This document shows, piece after piece, positions 17,820 through 27,142 of a stretch of DNA of 64,000 nucleotides. The notes under the pieces are model-generated. The model searched no databases. It saw nothing but the letters and a program-made list of their open reading frames with translations, and was not told the origin of the DNA. The stretch is taken from the NCBI GenBank assembly GCA_016714685.1, contig JADKCH010000001.1:248001-312000 (forward strand), given 5' to 3'. The position numbers and the translations under genes are program-made. The first letter of the stretch is position 1. Each line of letters begins with the position of its first letter. The stretch comes from Candidatus Geothrix odensensis. Lineage in GTDB: Bacteria; Acidobacteriota; Holophagae; Holophagales; Holophagaceae.

Positions 17820-18815
17820 TCAGCCGCAGACCCGGGCCAGCGCGCCTGCGCGCAGCTCGTCGTCGCCGTACACGCCGCGGTCCAGCACCAGGCTGGTGAC
17901 GAGGTCCACGGGCGTGACATCGAAGCTGGGATTCCAGGTGGGCATGGCCTCGGGGGCCCAGCGCAGGGCGCCGAAGCCGCGGACCTCGGCCTCGCCGCGC
18001 AACTCGATGGGAATGGCCGCGCCATCAGGACAGGCCAGGTCCACCGTGGAGAAGGGGGCCACGGGATGGAAGGGCACGCCGTGGTATCTGGCCTGCACGG
18101 CGAGGCCGTAGGTGCCCACCTTGTTGGCGAAGTCGCCGTTGGCGGCCACGCGGTCCGAGCCCACCAGCACCCGCTGCACCTTGCCGTCGCGCAGCAGCAG
18201 GGCCGCCATGCTGTCGGTGATGAGCGTTGAGGAGATGCCCAGCTTCCGCAGCTCCCAGGCCGTGAGGCGGCCCCCCTGCAGCAGGGGCCGGGTCTCGTCC
18301 GCGTACACGTGGATGTGCTTGCCCTGTTCGTGGGCGCGGCGGATGACGCCAAGGGCGGTGCCGATGCCCGCGGTGGCCAGGCCGCCCGTGTTGCAGTGGG
18401 TGAGCAGCCCTTCGCCATCCTGGATCAGCTCGGAGCCATGCCGCGCCATGCCTTCGCACAGCCGCACGTCCTCCTCGAAGATGGTCTGGGCCTCACGGAC
18501 GGGATCGGCGGCATCCCTCATGCGATCCATGGCCCACATCAGGTTCACGGCCGTGGGACGCGCAGATCGCAGTGCTGCGCAGGCGGCGGCATACTCGGTG
18601 GCCGAAGCGCCCCGGTGCGCGAAGGTGGCCAGACAGGTCGCCGCCGCCACGCCGATGAGCGGCGCGCCGCGCACCGCCAGCCGCTGGATGAGGGCGATCA
18701 TGGCCTCCGGCTGGCTGCCGTCCAGCCAGGTTTCCGCGTCCGGCAACTGCGTCTGGTCCAGCACCCAGAGCGTGCGGCCATCGTGTTTCAATCCGAGCGA
18801 TTCAAAAGAATTCAT
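17820..18815 (-). CDS. mtnA: S-methyl-5-thioribose-1-phosphate isomerase
   Basis: Isomerises methylthioribose-1-phosphate to methylthioribulose-1-phosphate in methionine salvage or in the related 5-deoxyribose disposal route. The catalytic Cys sits in LLTHCNTGGLATAG and the catalytic Asp in VLVGSDRVAANGDFANKVGTYG. RGAPLIG near residue 50 binds phosphate. The 331-residue length is normal for the aIF2B/MtnA family. A class II aldolase gene on the same strand lies upstream, separated by the inverted repeat at 18828. Confidence 0.94.
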   Translation of the reverse strand: MNSFESLGLKHDGRTLWVLDQTQLPDAETWLDGSQPEAMIALIQRLAVRGAPLIGVAAATCLATFAHRGASATEYAAACAALRSARPTAVNLMWAMDRMRDAADPVREAQTIFEEDVRLCEGMARHGSELIQDGEGLLTHCNTGGLATAGIGTALGVIRRAHEQGKHIHVYADETRPLLQGGRLTAWELRKLGISSTLITDSMAALLLRDGKVQRVLVGSDRVAANGDFANKVGTYGLAVQARYHGVPFHPVAPFSTVDLACPDGAAIPIELRGEAEVRGFGALRWAPEAMPTWNPSFDVTPVDLVTSLVLDRGVYGDDELRAGALARVCG

Positions 18816-18827
18816 AAGAACTTTCTA

Positions 18828-18908
18828 TCCACAGATTTCACAGATTACACAGATTGAAAGTCAAAAAATCCCATTCAGAAATCTGTGTGAATCTGTGGAA
18901 TCTGTGGA
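18828..18908. repeat. Inverted repeat of tandem CACAGATT units
   Basis: The left arm (18828-18855) is made of CCACAGATTTCACAGATT followed by ACACAGATT; the right arm (about 18880-18908) is its near-complement. The loop is A-rich. It fills most of the gap between the class II aldolase gene and mtnA and could fold into a hairpin in that transcript. It resembles dispersed intergenic repeats rather than a terminator, because no U-run follows. Confidence 0.7.
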
Positions 18909-18918
18909 CCCGATTCTT

Positions 18919-19566
18919 TTAGATGATTTTCGGTCCGAGCTTGGTCCGAAGCGCGCGCAATTCCTGAAGTTCTTCTGTGGACAGCGGCTTGGCGCCGCCC
19001 AGGGTCTCGGCCTTCCAGAGGATGGTGGCCACCTGCTCCAGTCGCTCCATGCCGCCGGCGGCCTCGTTCATGTGTTCGCCCCAGCAGAGGCCGCCGTGGC
19101 GGGCCAGGATCAGGAGGCGATGCTCGGGCAGAAAGGGCAGGAGGTTGGTGCCCATCGCTTCGGTGCCGGGCAGGGCCAAGGGCACGATGGGGATCCGGCC
19201 CGCGGCGAGGATTACCTCGGGCAGGCCATCGGAGGGCAGTTCCTTCAGTTCGGGTCGCGCCAGTGACCAGGCGATGGCCGTGGGCGGGTGGGCGTGGACG
19301 ATGGCCTTGGCTTCCGGAACCGCCCGGTAGATGGCCAGGTGCATGGCCCGCTCGCTGCTGGGGCGACCCGCTTGAATGGTGCCGTCCAGCTGCAGGTGGG
19401 CCAGGTCCTCGAGCTTCACCTGCGCCTTGGGCACGCCGCTGGGCGTCATGGCGATGAGGCCGTTGTGCAGGCGCACGGAGAGGTTGCCGTCCGAGGCCGC
19501 CAGCAAGCCTCCGGCATGGAGGCGGCGGCAGGCGTCGAGGAGGTCGTGGAGCAGGGCGTCGGACAT
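18919..19566 (-). CDS. Class II aldolase/adducin family protein (MtnB-like or Ald2-like)
   Basis: 215 residues of the class II aldolase fold. Metal ligands are visible in HAHPPTAIAW and in the later ARHGGLCWGEHMNEA, and the acid/base Glu lies in SSERAMHLAIY. The N-terminal GGLLAASDGNLSVRL is the substrate phosphate loop. Next to mtnA it is either methylthioribulose-1-phosphate dehydratase (mtnB) or the aldolase of the dihydroxyacetone-phosphate shunt. No mtnC, mtnD or mtnK is nearby, which slightly favours the shunt. Confidence 0.82.
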   Translation of the reverse strand: MSDALLHDLLDACRRLHAGGLLAASDGNLSVRLHNGLIAMTPSGVPKAQVKLEDLAHLQLDGTIQAGRPSSERAMHLAIYRAVPEAKAIVHAHPPTAIAWSLARPELKELPSDGLPEVILAAGRIPIVPLALPGTEAMGTNLLPFLPEHRLLILARHGGLCWGEHMNEAAGGMERLEQVATILWKAETLGGAKPLSTEELQELRALRTKLGPKII

Positions 19567-19588
19567 GGATCCAGTGTATGAGATACGC

Positions 19589-20455
19589 CTACCGTTTCCT
19601 GGGTGCCGGCGCGGGCTTCGGCACCGGCAGAGCCGCGTAGCGCTCGGCCTGCCGCAGGTTTTCCGCCAGCAGGAGGTTGTCCGGCTGGAGCGCGAGGGCT
19701 GCCCGGAAGTCGTCCCGGCTCTCCCTGTAGCGCTTCAATTCGAACAGGCAGCGGCCGCGGTTGAACAGGGCTTCCAGCTGGTGGGGCTCCAGAGCCAGGG
19801 CCCGGTCCAGCGCTTCGCAGGCCTCGACCCAGGCCTTCTTCTCGTTGAGGCAGCGCCCCAGGTTGTTCCAGGCGAAGGCGATCTTCGGATCCTTGGCCAG
19901 CGCGGCCCGCAGCATCGGTTCAGCCTCGTCCAGGCGATTGAGGCGGGCCAGGGCCTCGCCTTTCCAGGCCAGGCCGTCCGCGTTTTCGCCCTGCATGGTC
20001 AGCAGTTCCTCCGAGCAGACCAACAGGGTGGGCCACTCCTGCGCCAGCCTGGCCTCGGTGCAGGCCTGGGCGAATCCGGGGGCGTACCCGAGCCGGGCGT
20101 TCTCTGCATGCACGAGAGCCGCTGCTCCATGGCGCCCCAGCTGGCCCAGGGCGTGGGCCCGGTACAGGCGATAGGAGCCGAGGCGGGGGCCGGACTTTGC
20201 CTCAAGCTGGGGCTGCAGTGCCTCGCAGACCGTGAGGAGACGATCCCAGCGCTGGCCCCGGTTGAGGCTCTGGAGCCAGGTCTCGTAGTGCCGGCCACGC
20301 AGGGCCGGTGTCTGCGTCTCGAACCAGTCCGCCAGCCCCGCCCAGTCTTTGGCTTTGAGGAGGGTCTCCATCTGGGGCGGGCTTGCGTCGTTCAGGGCGA
20401 CCTGAGCGACCGGGTAGGGTGTCGGGGGAGGTGCCTGGACCGGCCAGAAGAGCAT
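19589..20455 (-). CDS. TPR-repeat protein
   Basis: 288 residues containing at least four tetratricopeptide repeats in the C-terminal half, for example AFAWNNLGRCLNEKKAWVEA and ALFNRGRCLFELKRYRESRD. The N-terminal region is helical without clear repeats, and the tail is Pro/Ala/Lys-rich (KPAPAPRKR). There is no convincing signal peptide. TPR proteins are protein-interaction scaffolds; the partner is unknown. It is the upstream neighbour of the class II aldolase gene, 22 bp away. Confidence 0.8.
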   Translation of the reverse strand: MLFWPVQAPPPTPYPVAQVALNDASPPQMETLLKAKDWAGLADWFETQTPALRGRHYETWLQSLNRGQRWDRLLTVCEALQPQLEAKSGPRLGSYRLYRAHALGQLGRHGAAALVHAENARLGYAPGFAQACTEARLAQEWPTLLVCSEELLTMQGENADGLAWKGEALARLNRLDEAEPMLRAALAKDPKIAFAWNNLGRCLNEKKAWVEACEALDRALALEPHQLEALFNRGRCLFELKRYRESRDDFRAALALQPDNLLLAENLRQAERYAALPVPKPAPAPRKR

Positions 20456-20615
20456 GTGGTTTCTCGCAAGGGGGGTGGGGGGCTGGAAGGGACCACATTA
20501 GCTTAACTGAACAATATATGTAGATGGGAGGATTGCCTCCCCAGGGGAGCGCCTGTTGATGGGTTGTGACTTGTAATTCGGAAAATTTGGTATGAAATTG
20601 GGTCATGGAGGTCCC

Positions 20616-20990
20616 ATGTCCTTCGCCCGCATCCTGCCCGCCCAGTTCTGCCTCCTCCTGGTGGCCGTGCTGGCCATGCGCCTGGGCTTCCCGCTGATCA
20701 TGATCGTGCCCCTCACGGGCATGCTGATGGTCGCGCTGTGCATCCCCTGGGCGGAGGTGCGCTTCCTCATGACGGGGGTCCTGGGTCTCTGCACCCTGGT
20801 CTGGGCCGTCATGACGGTCATGCGGGTGGAACTGCGCATGGCCTACGAGCAGCCCTTCATCCGCCTGGCGGCCATCCTGGGCGGCGTGACGCTGTTCAAT
20901 GCCTGGGCCGCCTGGCTGCTGTGGAGCAGCCGCATGGCCTGCGCCGAGGAGCAGGCTGAAACCCGGTCAGCCACGCCGCTCGCGCAGTAG
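20616..20990 (+). CDS. Hypothetical four-helix membrane protein
   Basis: About 124 residues with four hydrophobic segments (AQFCLLLVAVLAMRLGF, MIVPLTGMLMVALCIPW, a third at VLGLCTLVWAVM and a fourth at GVTLFNAWAAWLLW) and a short polar tail. I do not recognise the family. The ATG at 20616 is preferred over 20592 because GGAGG sits 5 bases before it. The upstream 160 bp is noticeably AT-rich and probably carries divergent promoters for this gene and the TPR gene. Confidence 0.65.
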   Translation: MSFARILPAQFCLLLVAVLAMRLGFPLIMIVPLTGMLMVALCIPWAEVRFLMTGVLGLCTLVWAVMTVMRVELRMAYEQPFIRLAAILGGVTLFNAWAAWLLWSSRMACAEEQAETRSATPLAQ

Positions 20991-21054
20991 GGCCAGGATC
21001 AGGAACAGCCCCCGGGGCAGGGGATCCTGCAACCCGGGGGCCGCGCGTACGGAC

Positions 21055-23091
21055 CTACTTCGTCAGGTTCTGCCGCAGCGTCGCCTTCAGAGCCTCGGCC
21101 TCGGCGTTGGGCGCCGTGCCTGGCACCACACCCGCGAGCTGGCCGGCCTTTTCGCTGAGAAGGAGACCCAGCAGGCTCTCGATGAGGCTGCCGCCGCCCT
21201 TGTCGCCGCCGCCCATGTGGATCTTGGGCACGACATCCACCTGGGACTTCTCGATGGCCTCGGCGAAGCGGTTCATGACCTGCTGCACCAGCTGGAACTG
21301 CGGGCCTCCGTAGGCGCGGACCTGCTCCTCGATGGCCATGGCCTGGGCGATGCCCACGCGGGCGGCCTGCTCGGCCTGGGCTTCGGCCATGACCTTGATG
21401 CGCTTGGCCTCGCCCTCGCCCATGAGGCGCACCTTCTCCGCCTCGGCGCCGGCGAGCGTCTGGATCTGCGCGGCCTGCTGCTGGGCCTTGGCGTAGTCGG
21501 CCTTGCCCTGGTTGCTCTGCACCTCGATGCTGATGGCCGATTCCGTCAGCGCCGTCTGCTGCTTGGCCTTGGCCTCGGCTTCGCGCAGCTCGCGCTCCTT
21601 GGCCGCGGCGTTCTGCTGGCGACCATAGGTCTCCACCTGCTCGTCGGCGATCTGGCGGCTGCGGAGCTGAATGAGGATCTGCTCGATCTGGCCGCCCTGG
21701 GCCCCACTGCTGGGGGTGCCGATGAGGACTTCCTGCAGTTCCAGGTTGTACTGGCCGAACTTCTCCTTCATCTGGACGCCGCTCTGCTCCTGGATGGCGC
21801 TGCGGTCCTGGATGAGCTGGATGAGGGTGCGGGTCTGGCCGATGTTCTTGAAGTAGGCGCTGACCATGGGATCGAGGGTCTGCTCCACCAGCTTCTTGAT
21901 GTCGCCGAAGCGCTGGATGACCAGGGGCGCCTTGCGGTAGTCGATGTGCACCACCACCGAGAGTGGCAGGCTGGGCTCGAAGGCGTCCTTGGTGATGAGG
22001 CTCACCTCGCTGAGGTTCTCGTCGAACTTGTGGCTGCCCACCTCGCCCTTGGTCCATTTGAGGATGAAGTTGGTGGTGGGCACGATGGCCACCTTGCCCG
22101 CATAGGTGTTGAAGGCGTACTTGCCGGGCATCAGGGGTTCGGACCATACGCCCCGGTTGCCCTTGGCCACCAGCTCGCCATGGCGGTATTCCTTGCCGCT
22201 GATGTCGGTGCCGGTCTGGCCGGTGTAGCTGACCACCACGCCCACGGTGCCCACCTCCACGACAGTCTTGGGGATGAGCTCGACCGTGGCGAAGAGGCGG
22301 TTGATGTAGTAGGTGCCTTCCACCAGCACCTGGTACTGGCGGCCCCGCTGCCCGCCCGCGGCCAGGAACTTGTCGGCGTCCTGGAAGTTGTTGTGGTAGG
22401 TGGCCGGATGCTGGGAGTCCTCGCCGACCGAGGGCGCGATGATCTCGCCGCTGGCCAGCGAGGGGCCGTCATGCACCGTGACGATGCCCACGGCGTCATC
22501 GGTGCCCTTGATGATGACGGGGCGCCAGCCGCCACGCTCGGCGATGATGGCGCTCATCTTCTGGAAGGTCTCCAGCTCACTCGCGTCCAGGGGCAGATAG
22601 AAGAGCCGGTCCTCCGTCAGGACCACGAACTGTGCCAGGTTGATGGCGTAGATGCCTTCCCGCAGGATCTGCCGTTGCGGGCCCTTCTGGCCGCCGTTCT
22701 GCAGGAAGGCCACCACGTCCTGGAAGTCCGCGCCCCGGGCGTTGCTGGCCAGGGTCTGCGTGGGCGGCAGGTCCTTGCCGTCCCGGGCGAAGATGTAGCC
22801 GATCTTGCCCTGGGGGATGGTCACCAGGGGCATCTTGTGGATGCGGTACTGGAAGGGCGTGAGCAGGTGCCAGCCGCCGCGGAGAAGCTGGGGCTGGAAG
22901 CCCGCCTCGCCGTTGAGCGCGATGAGTCCGGTCTTGACCGAGCCCTTGCCGCTGATGAGCTTCTCGACGATGCCCACGCGGGTATTGGGAATGTAGCGGA
23001 TCCACTTGCTGAGGAGGAGCAGCGCGAAGGCGGCCCCGAGCAGGGCGAGCAGGGTCAGGCCGGGGTTGGCGGAAAGCCAGGTGAGGTCCAT
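21055..23091 (-). CDS. SPFH/Band 7 (flotillin-like) membrane protein
   Basis: A 678-residue protein with an N-terminal membrane helix (LTLLALLGAAFALLLLSKW), then RVGIVEKLISGKGSV and a long SPFH region, and a coiled-coil stretch rich in Ala/Glu/Lys (REAEAKAKQQTALTE, AGAEAEKVRLMGEGEAKRI) typical of flotillins. Gly-rich GGGDKGGGS precedes the C-terminus. Such proteins form large membrane scaffolds. The start at 23091 follows GGAG and gives the membrane helix close to the N-terminus; a longer reading lacks support. No NfeD partner gene is adjacent. Confidence 0.85.
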   Translation of the reverse strand: MDLTWLSANPGLTLLALLGAAFALLLLSKWIRYIPNTRVGIVEKLISGKGSVKTGLIALNGEAGFQPQLLRGGWHLLTPFQYRIHKMPLVTIPQGKIGYIFARDGKDLPPTQTLASNARGADFQDVVAFLQNGGQKGPQRQILREGIYAINLAQFVVLTEDRLFYLPLDASELETFQKMSAIIAERGGWRPVIIKGTDDAVGIVTVHDGPSLASGEIIAPSVGEDSQHPATYHNNFQDADKFLAAGGQRGRQYQVLVEGTYYINRLFATVELIPKTVVEVGTVGVVVSYTGQTGTDISGKEYRHGELVAKGNRGVWSEPLMPGKYAFNTYAGKVAIVPTTNFILKWTKGEVGSHKFDENLSEVSLITKDAFEPSLPLSVVVHIDYRKAPLVIQRFGDIKKLVEQTLDPMVSAYFKNIGQTRTLIQLIQDRSAIQEQSGVQMKEKFGQYNLELQEVLIGTPSSGAQGGQIEQILIQLRSRQIADEQVETYGRQQNAAAKERELREAEAKAKQQTALTESAISIEVQSNQGKADYAKAQQQAAQIQTLAGAEAEKVRLMGEGEAKRIKVMAEAQAEQAARVGIAQAMAIEEQVRAYGGPQFQLVQQVMNRFAEAIEKSQVDVVPKIHMGGGDKGGGSLIESLLGLLLSEKAGQLAGVVPGTAPNAEAEALKATLRQNLTK

Positions 23092-23307
23092 GGGGACTCC
23101 GGGGGACGGGGTTGAGTAGGGGGACCGGTCCGAGGCGCCGTCCCGCCTTGGCTCCGGGGTTCTTCCGAGGTCCGGCGCCCCGGCTTCGGGGGAAGCGGGC
23201 GGCTGGGATCCACGGGGAAAAGAACCATACGAAGGCACGAAACATAGGCTGGCCTTTCGCCCGCGCCGTGACGGGCATCACCATTCTCTGGCAGGTATGC
23301 TGGCGGC

Positions 23308-23931
23308 ATGGACGATTTCCGGGACTGGCTGGGTGAGCACTGGGGGCTGCTGGCGCTGGGCGTGACCGCCGCCGCCCTGGGGCTCTGGTGGTGGCAGGGG
23401 CGGCCCCTCGCCCAGCCCGCGGGCATGTTGGCGCCGGAGGAACCCCTGCAGGCCACTGCGGAACCAGCCGATCCGTGGACCTTCCGGAACCACCGCCTCA
23501 CACCCCTCGCCCGCTTCGAGCTCCGGGCCCGGATCCTGGGCGTCGAGCGGTACCGCTTCGATCGCCCCGCCGAATTGTCGCCGGTGGACTTCGCCCTGGG
23601 CTGGGGACCCATGTCCGATTCCCGCCTCCTCCAGGAAATCCGCGTCACTCAGCGGGACCGCTGGTTCTTCTGGAGCGCCGCGCACCTGCCGGTCTCGCCC
23701 GAGGTGATCATGCAGCACGCGGCCAACATGCACCTGATCCCCGCCAATGCGTCGGTGGAACGGCGCCTGCTCGCCGCGCGGCCCGGGCAGCTTGTGATGC
23801 TCCGCGGGCAGCTGGTGCGGGCCGACGGGCAGGATGGCTGGCACTGGATCAGCAGCCTCACGCGAACGGATACCGGGGATGGTTCCTGCGAGGTGGTCTG
23901 GGTCGAAACCGTGGGCATCGCAGACCGCTGA
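23308..23931 (+). CDS. Conserved membrane-anchored protein of unknown function
   Basis: 207 residues: a single membrane helix near the N-terminus (LLALGVTAAALGLWWWQG), then a globular domain with SPVDFALGWGPMSDSRLL, DRWFFW and a near-C-terminal DGWHWISSLTRTDTGDGSC. I recall these aromatic-rich motifs from an uncharacterised family but cannot name it. Topology suggests an extracytoplasmic domain. It is divergent from the SPFH gene, with a 216-bp gap that likely holds both promoters. Confidence 0.65.
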   Translation: MDDFRDWLGEHWGLLALGVTAAALGLWWWQGRPLAQPAGMLAPEEPLQATAEPADPWTFRNHRLTPLARFELRARILGVERYRFDRPAELSPVDFALGWGPMSDSRLLQEIRVTQRDRWFFWSAAHLPVSPEVIMQHAANMHLIPANASVERRLLAARPGQLVMLRGQLVRADGQDGWHWISSLTRTDTGDGSCEVVWVETVGIADR

Positions 23932-24009
23932 GGTCACATATGACCCTCAGGTAGAAAAGCGGGCCGCTGCCCCCTGATAGACTCGGCGGGCCAAGGCCCT
24001 TGGAGTCCC

Positions 24010-26217
24010 ATGTTTGACATCGAAGCCTCCCTCGACAGCCGCCTGCTGGCGGAGCCCCGGAACCGCCCCACGGTGGTGTTCCCCGAGGCCCTGGATCCCC
24101 GCACCCTGGAAGCGGCCTGCTTCCTGGCCCGCTTCATCCGCCCCGTCTTCCTGGCGCCGGAGGCCGAAGTGCGGGCCCTCGCTGCCGGCCAGCTCGCCCA
24201 CCTGGGCGTGGACCGGGTGGCCTACACCCTGTCCGAGAGCGCCTTCGTCGATCCCGCCTCCCGGCCTGACCTCCTGGCCGCCTTCGCCGCGGCCGCCGTG
24301 GAATGGGGCCACAGCCATGGCCGCTACCAGAGCCTGGAGGAGACGCAGCGGGTCATGGCCGATCCCTGCATCTTCGGCATCTGGGCCGTGAAGCTGGGCC
24401 ACGCCGACATGGTGGTGGGCGGGGCCATCCACGAGCCCAAGGCCTTCTTCCGGCCCATGGTGGAGCTGCTGGCCCAGCGCAGCGTCGCCTGCGAGGCGGG
24501 CGTGTTCGTGCTGCCGGATTCCCACCCGGATGATGTCTATCCCCACAACATCGTGGTGTTCGGCGATGTGGGCGTGAACGCCTCCATGAGCCCGCGCACT
24601 CTGGCCGAAGTGGCGGTCGGCACCTGCGCCGTGGCCCGGGATCTCATCCCCGAGGACGTGCTGCCTGAGATCCGGTGCGCCATGGTGTCCTACTCCAACC
24701 GCGGCAGCGACGAGGGACCCTCTCCCGAGCTGGTGCGCCAGGCCGCAGACCTGGTGCCCGGCATCCTGGCGGAGCGCGTCAAGCACGCGGCCCGGTACGG
24801 CACCATCCACATCCGCGGCGAGATCAAGGTCAGCGTGGCGCTGTCCCGTCGCTCGGCGGACCTCTACCACGCCGATGGCCTGCCCTGGGAGGGCGGCCCC
24901 AACGTCATCGTCTGCCCCAACCTGGACATGGGGAACCTGCTCTACCACCTGTATTCCACCCGCTTCCCGGACGCGAAGAAGTTCCCCGTGATGTTCGGCC
25001 TCTGGTTCCAGGGCGTGGACCTGCCCATGGACTGCACGCCCGAGGACATCCGCCTGGCCGTGAAGGCCTCGGTCATGCGCCTGCACCACTACGGCGAGTG
25101 GAAGCGCACGCCCAAGGACACCTTCTTCCGGCGCCACCGCGTGCTGGTGCTGAACCCCGGCTCCACCTCCACCAAGACCTCGGTCTTCGAGGGCGACGAG
25201 GAGCGTTGCACGGAGGAGATCCAGCACTCCGCGGAGGAGATGCAGCCCTTCGAGGGCCGCCCCATCACCGAGCAGTTCGCCTTCCGCAAGGAGGCCGTGC
25301 TGCGCTTCCTCGCCGGGAAGGGGCTCAGCCAGGGCGACCTGGACGCCGTGGCGGGCCGCGGCGGTCTGCTGCGCCCCATCCCGCACGGCACCTGGAATGT
25401 CGGCGCCCCCATGCTGGAGGACCTGAAGGCCGGCAAGCGCGGTGAGCACGCCTCCAACCTGGGTGCGCTCATCGCCGCCGAGCTGGTGGCGGGCACGGGC
25501 AAGCCTGCCTTCATCGTGGACCCGGTGGTGGTGGACGAGGCGGATCCCAAGGTGAAGGTCACCGGCCTGAAGGAACTGCCCCGCCGGGTGATCAGCCATG
25601 CCCTCAACCAGATCGCCACGGCCCGGCGCTATGCCGAGGAACACGAGACCTTCTACGAGCGGGTGAACGTCATCGTGGCCCACATGGGCGGTGGCATCAC
25701 CGTGGGCGCGCACCGCAAGGGCCGCTACATCGACGTGAACAACGGGCTGGATGGCGAAGGTCCCTTCTCGCCCCAGCGCTCGGGCAGCCTGCCACCGGGC
25801 CAGCTCATCGACCTCTGCTTCTCCGGCAAGTACACCAAGGCCGAGCTGAAGCTCCTCAACAAGGGCCGCGGCGGCATGATCGACCTGCTGGGCACCGCCG
25901 ACATGCGGGAGGTGGAGCGCCGCGTGGAGGCCGGGGATGCGGAGGCCCGGCTGGTCTACGAGGCCATGCTCTACCAGATCGCCAAGGCCATCACGGCCCT
26001 GGCGCCCGCCTTCGAAGGCGAGCCCATCGACGCCATCCTGCTGACCGGCGGCATGGCCCGTTCGGGGAGGCTTGTCGCCGAGCTGGACCGCCTCACCGCG
26101 GCCCTGGGCTGCGGCGTCAAGGTCTATCCCGGCGAAAACGAGATGGCGGCCCTCGCCAAGGGCGCCCTGCGCGTGCTCTCCGGCCGGGAGACCGCCAAGG
26201 ACTATCCGCCGGCCTGA
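24010..26217 (+). CDS. Phosphate acyltransferase - butyrate kinase fusion protein
   Basis: One continuous 735-residue frame. Residues 1 to about 370 resemble phosphate acetyl/butyryltransferase (GHSHGRYQSLEETQR, GHADMVVGGAIHEPKAFFRP, AMVSYSNRGSDEGPS, GPNVIVCPNLDMGNLLYHL). From about residue 378 a full butyrate/acetate kinase domain follows (RVLVLNPGSTSTKTSVFEG, IVAHMGGGITVGAH, ILLTGGMARS). The two steps acyl-CoA to acyl-phosphate to acid plus ATP would be on one chain. The linker is short. The chain length specificity is not readable, although the kinase half is closer to Buk than to AckA. A separate ptb lies 0.9 kb downstream. Confidence 0.88.
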   Translation: MFDIEASLDSRLLAEPRNRPTVVFPEALDPRTLEAACFLARFIRPVFLAPEAEVRALAAGQLAHLGVDRVAYTLSESAFVDPASRPDLLAAFAAAAVEWGHSHGRYQSLEETQRVMADPCIFGIWAVKLGHADMVVGGAIHEPKAFFRPMVELLAQRSVACEAGVFVLPDSHPDDVYPHNIVVFGDVGVNASMSPRTLAEVAVGTCAVARDLIPEDVLPEIRCAMVSYSNRGSDEGPSPELVRQAADLVPGILAERVKHAARYGTIHIRGEIKVSVALSRRSADLYHADGLPWEGGPNVIVCPNLDMGNLLYHLYSTRFPDAKKFPVMFGLWFQGVDLPMDCTPEDIRLAVKASVMRLHHYGEWKRTPKDTFFRRHRVLVLNPGSTSTKTSVFEGDEERCTEEIQHSAEEMQPFEGRPITEQFAFRKEAVLRFLAGKGLSQGDLDAVAGRGGLLRPIPHGTWNVGAPMLEDLKAGKRGEHASNLGALIAAELVAGTGKPAFIVDPVVVDEADPKVKVTGLKELPRRVISHALNQIATARRYAEEHETFYERVNVIVAHMGGGITVGAHRKGRYIDVNNGLDGEGPFSPQRSGSLPPGQLIDLCFSGKYTKAELKLLNKGRGGMIDLLGTADMREVERRVEAGDAEARLVYEAMLYQIAKAITALAPAFEGEPIDAILLTGGMARSGRLVAELDRLTAALGCGVKVYPGENEMAALAKGALRVLSGRETAKDYPPA

Positions 26218-26317
26218 GGCCCCGCCTTCCCACACGGGGCCGCCAAAGGTTTGCGGCCCGGAACCGTCAAGAGTGAGCAGACCCATCCTGCGCCTGCGAC
26301 ACTGGAGGACCACCCCG

Positions 26318-27142
26318 ATGCGATACCCCTTTGCTCCTGTGCTGATGGCCTGCCTGGCGGGGCTCGCCGCTCCCGCCCTGAAGGCGGCTCAACCGACGCC
26401 ACCGGCCGCGGCGAAAGTCCAGCCCGAGGCCATCCTGAGCCAGGCCCGTGGGGCCTATGTCGGCCTGTCGGACCGGGGCTTCCGCGGCTACCGGTTCGCC
26501 GTCACGCCCGACTGGCCCCTGACGCTATCCGAACTGGCCAAGAGCAACCCGGCCGGCTACGAGGCCGCGCTGAAGCTCCTGAAGCAGATCCGCTACGAGG
26601 GGCGGGTGGGAGCCCACGGCCAGTCCCAGATCAGCCACAACTTCGTGGACACGCCCAATGAGGCCAGCACCAGCGGCCTGAACCAGGTCAACCAGGGCGT
26701 GGAGCAGGCCATCAACGGCTTCTTCCAGACCTGGGCGCCCTTCATGGTCCACGCCCCCATCCCGCCCGCGGGTTCGCCCTGCACGGCCGAAGACCAGGGC
26801 ACCCACTTCCAGCTGAACTGGAAAGAGACGGGCGATGTCAGCGTGGACCTTCGCCTGGACCGCACCTTCGCGGTGACGGAGATGAAGGTCCTCGCGCCCG
26901 CCTTCCGCGCCGCCATCCGGCCCACCTTCGAACGCCAGTCGGGTGCCTTCGTGCTCACCGGCTACGATGCCGAATACACGCCCCGGAATGGCGGCGCCGA
27001 GATGGTCCTGAAGGTGCTCATCGTGAATCAGGCCCTCGACGGGATGCCCGTGCCGGCCAGCCTCGACGTCACGGTCTGGACCCAGGGCCGGAAGGAGCGC
27101 ATGACCTTCGCCTTCACGGAGCTGAAGGCCGAGGCGAAATAA
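26318..27142 (+). CDS. Secreted protein of unknown function
   Basis: 274 residues with a signal peptide ending near KAAQPTPPA. The mature part has a mixed alpha/beta look with a Pro-rich start, a central NEASTSGLNQVNQGVEQAING segment, and beta-strand-like repeats toward the C-terminus. Family not recognised. GGAGG lies about 9 bases before the ATG. Its TAA directly abuts the stop of the convergent ptb gene. Confidence 0.65.
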   Translation: MRYPFAPVLMACLAGLAAPALKAAQPTPPAAAKVQPEAILSQARGAYVGLSDRGFRGYRFAVTPDWPLTLSELAKSNPAGYEAALKLLKQIRYEGRVGAHGQSQISHNFVDTPNEASTSGLNQVNQGVEQAINGFFQTWAPFMVHAPIPPAGSPCTAEDQGTHFQLNWKETGDVSVDLRLDRTFAVTEMKVLAPAFRAAIRPTFERQSGAFVLTGYDAEYTPRNGGAEMVLKVLIVNQALDGMPVPASLDVTVWTQGRKERMTFAFTELKAEAK

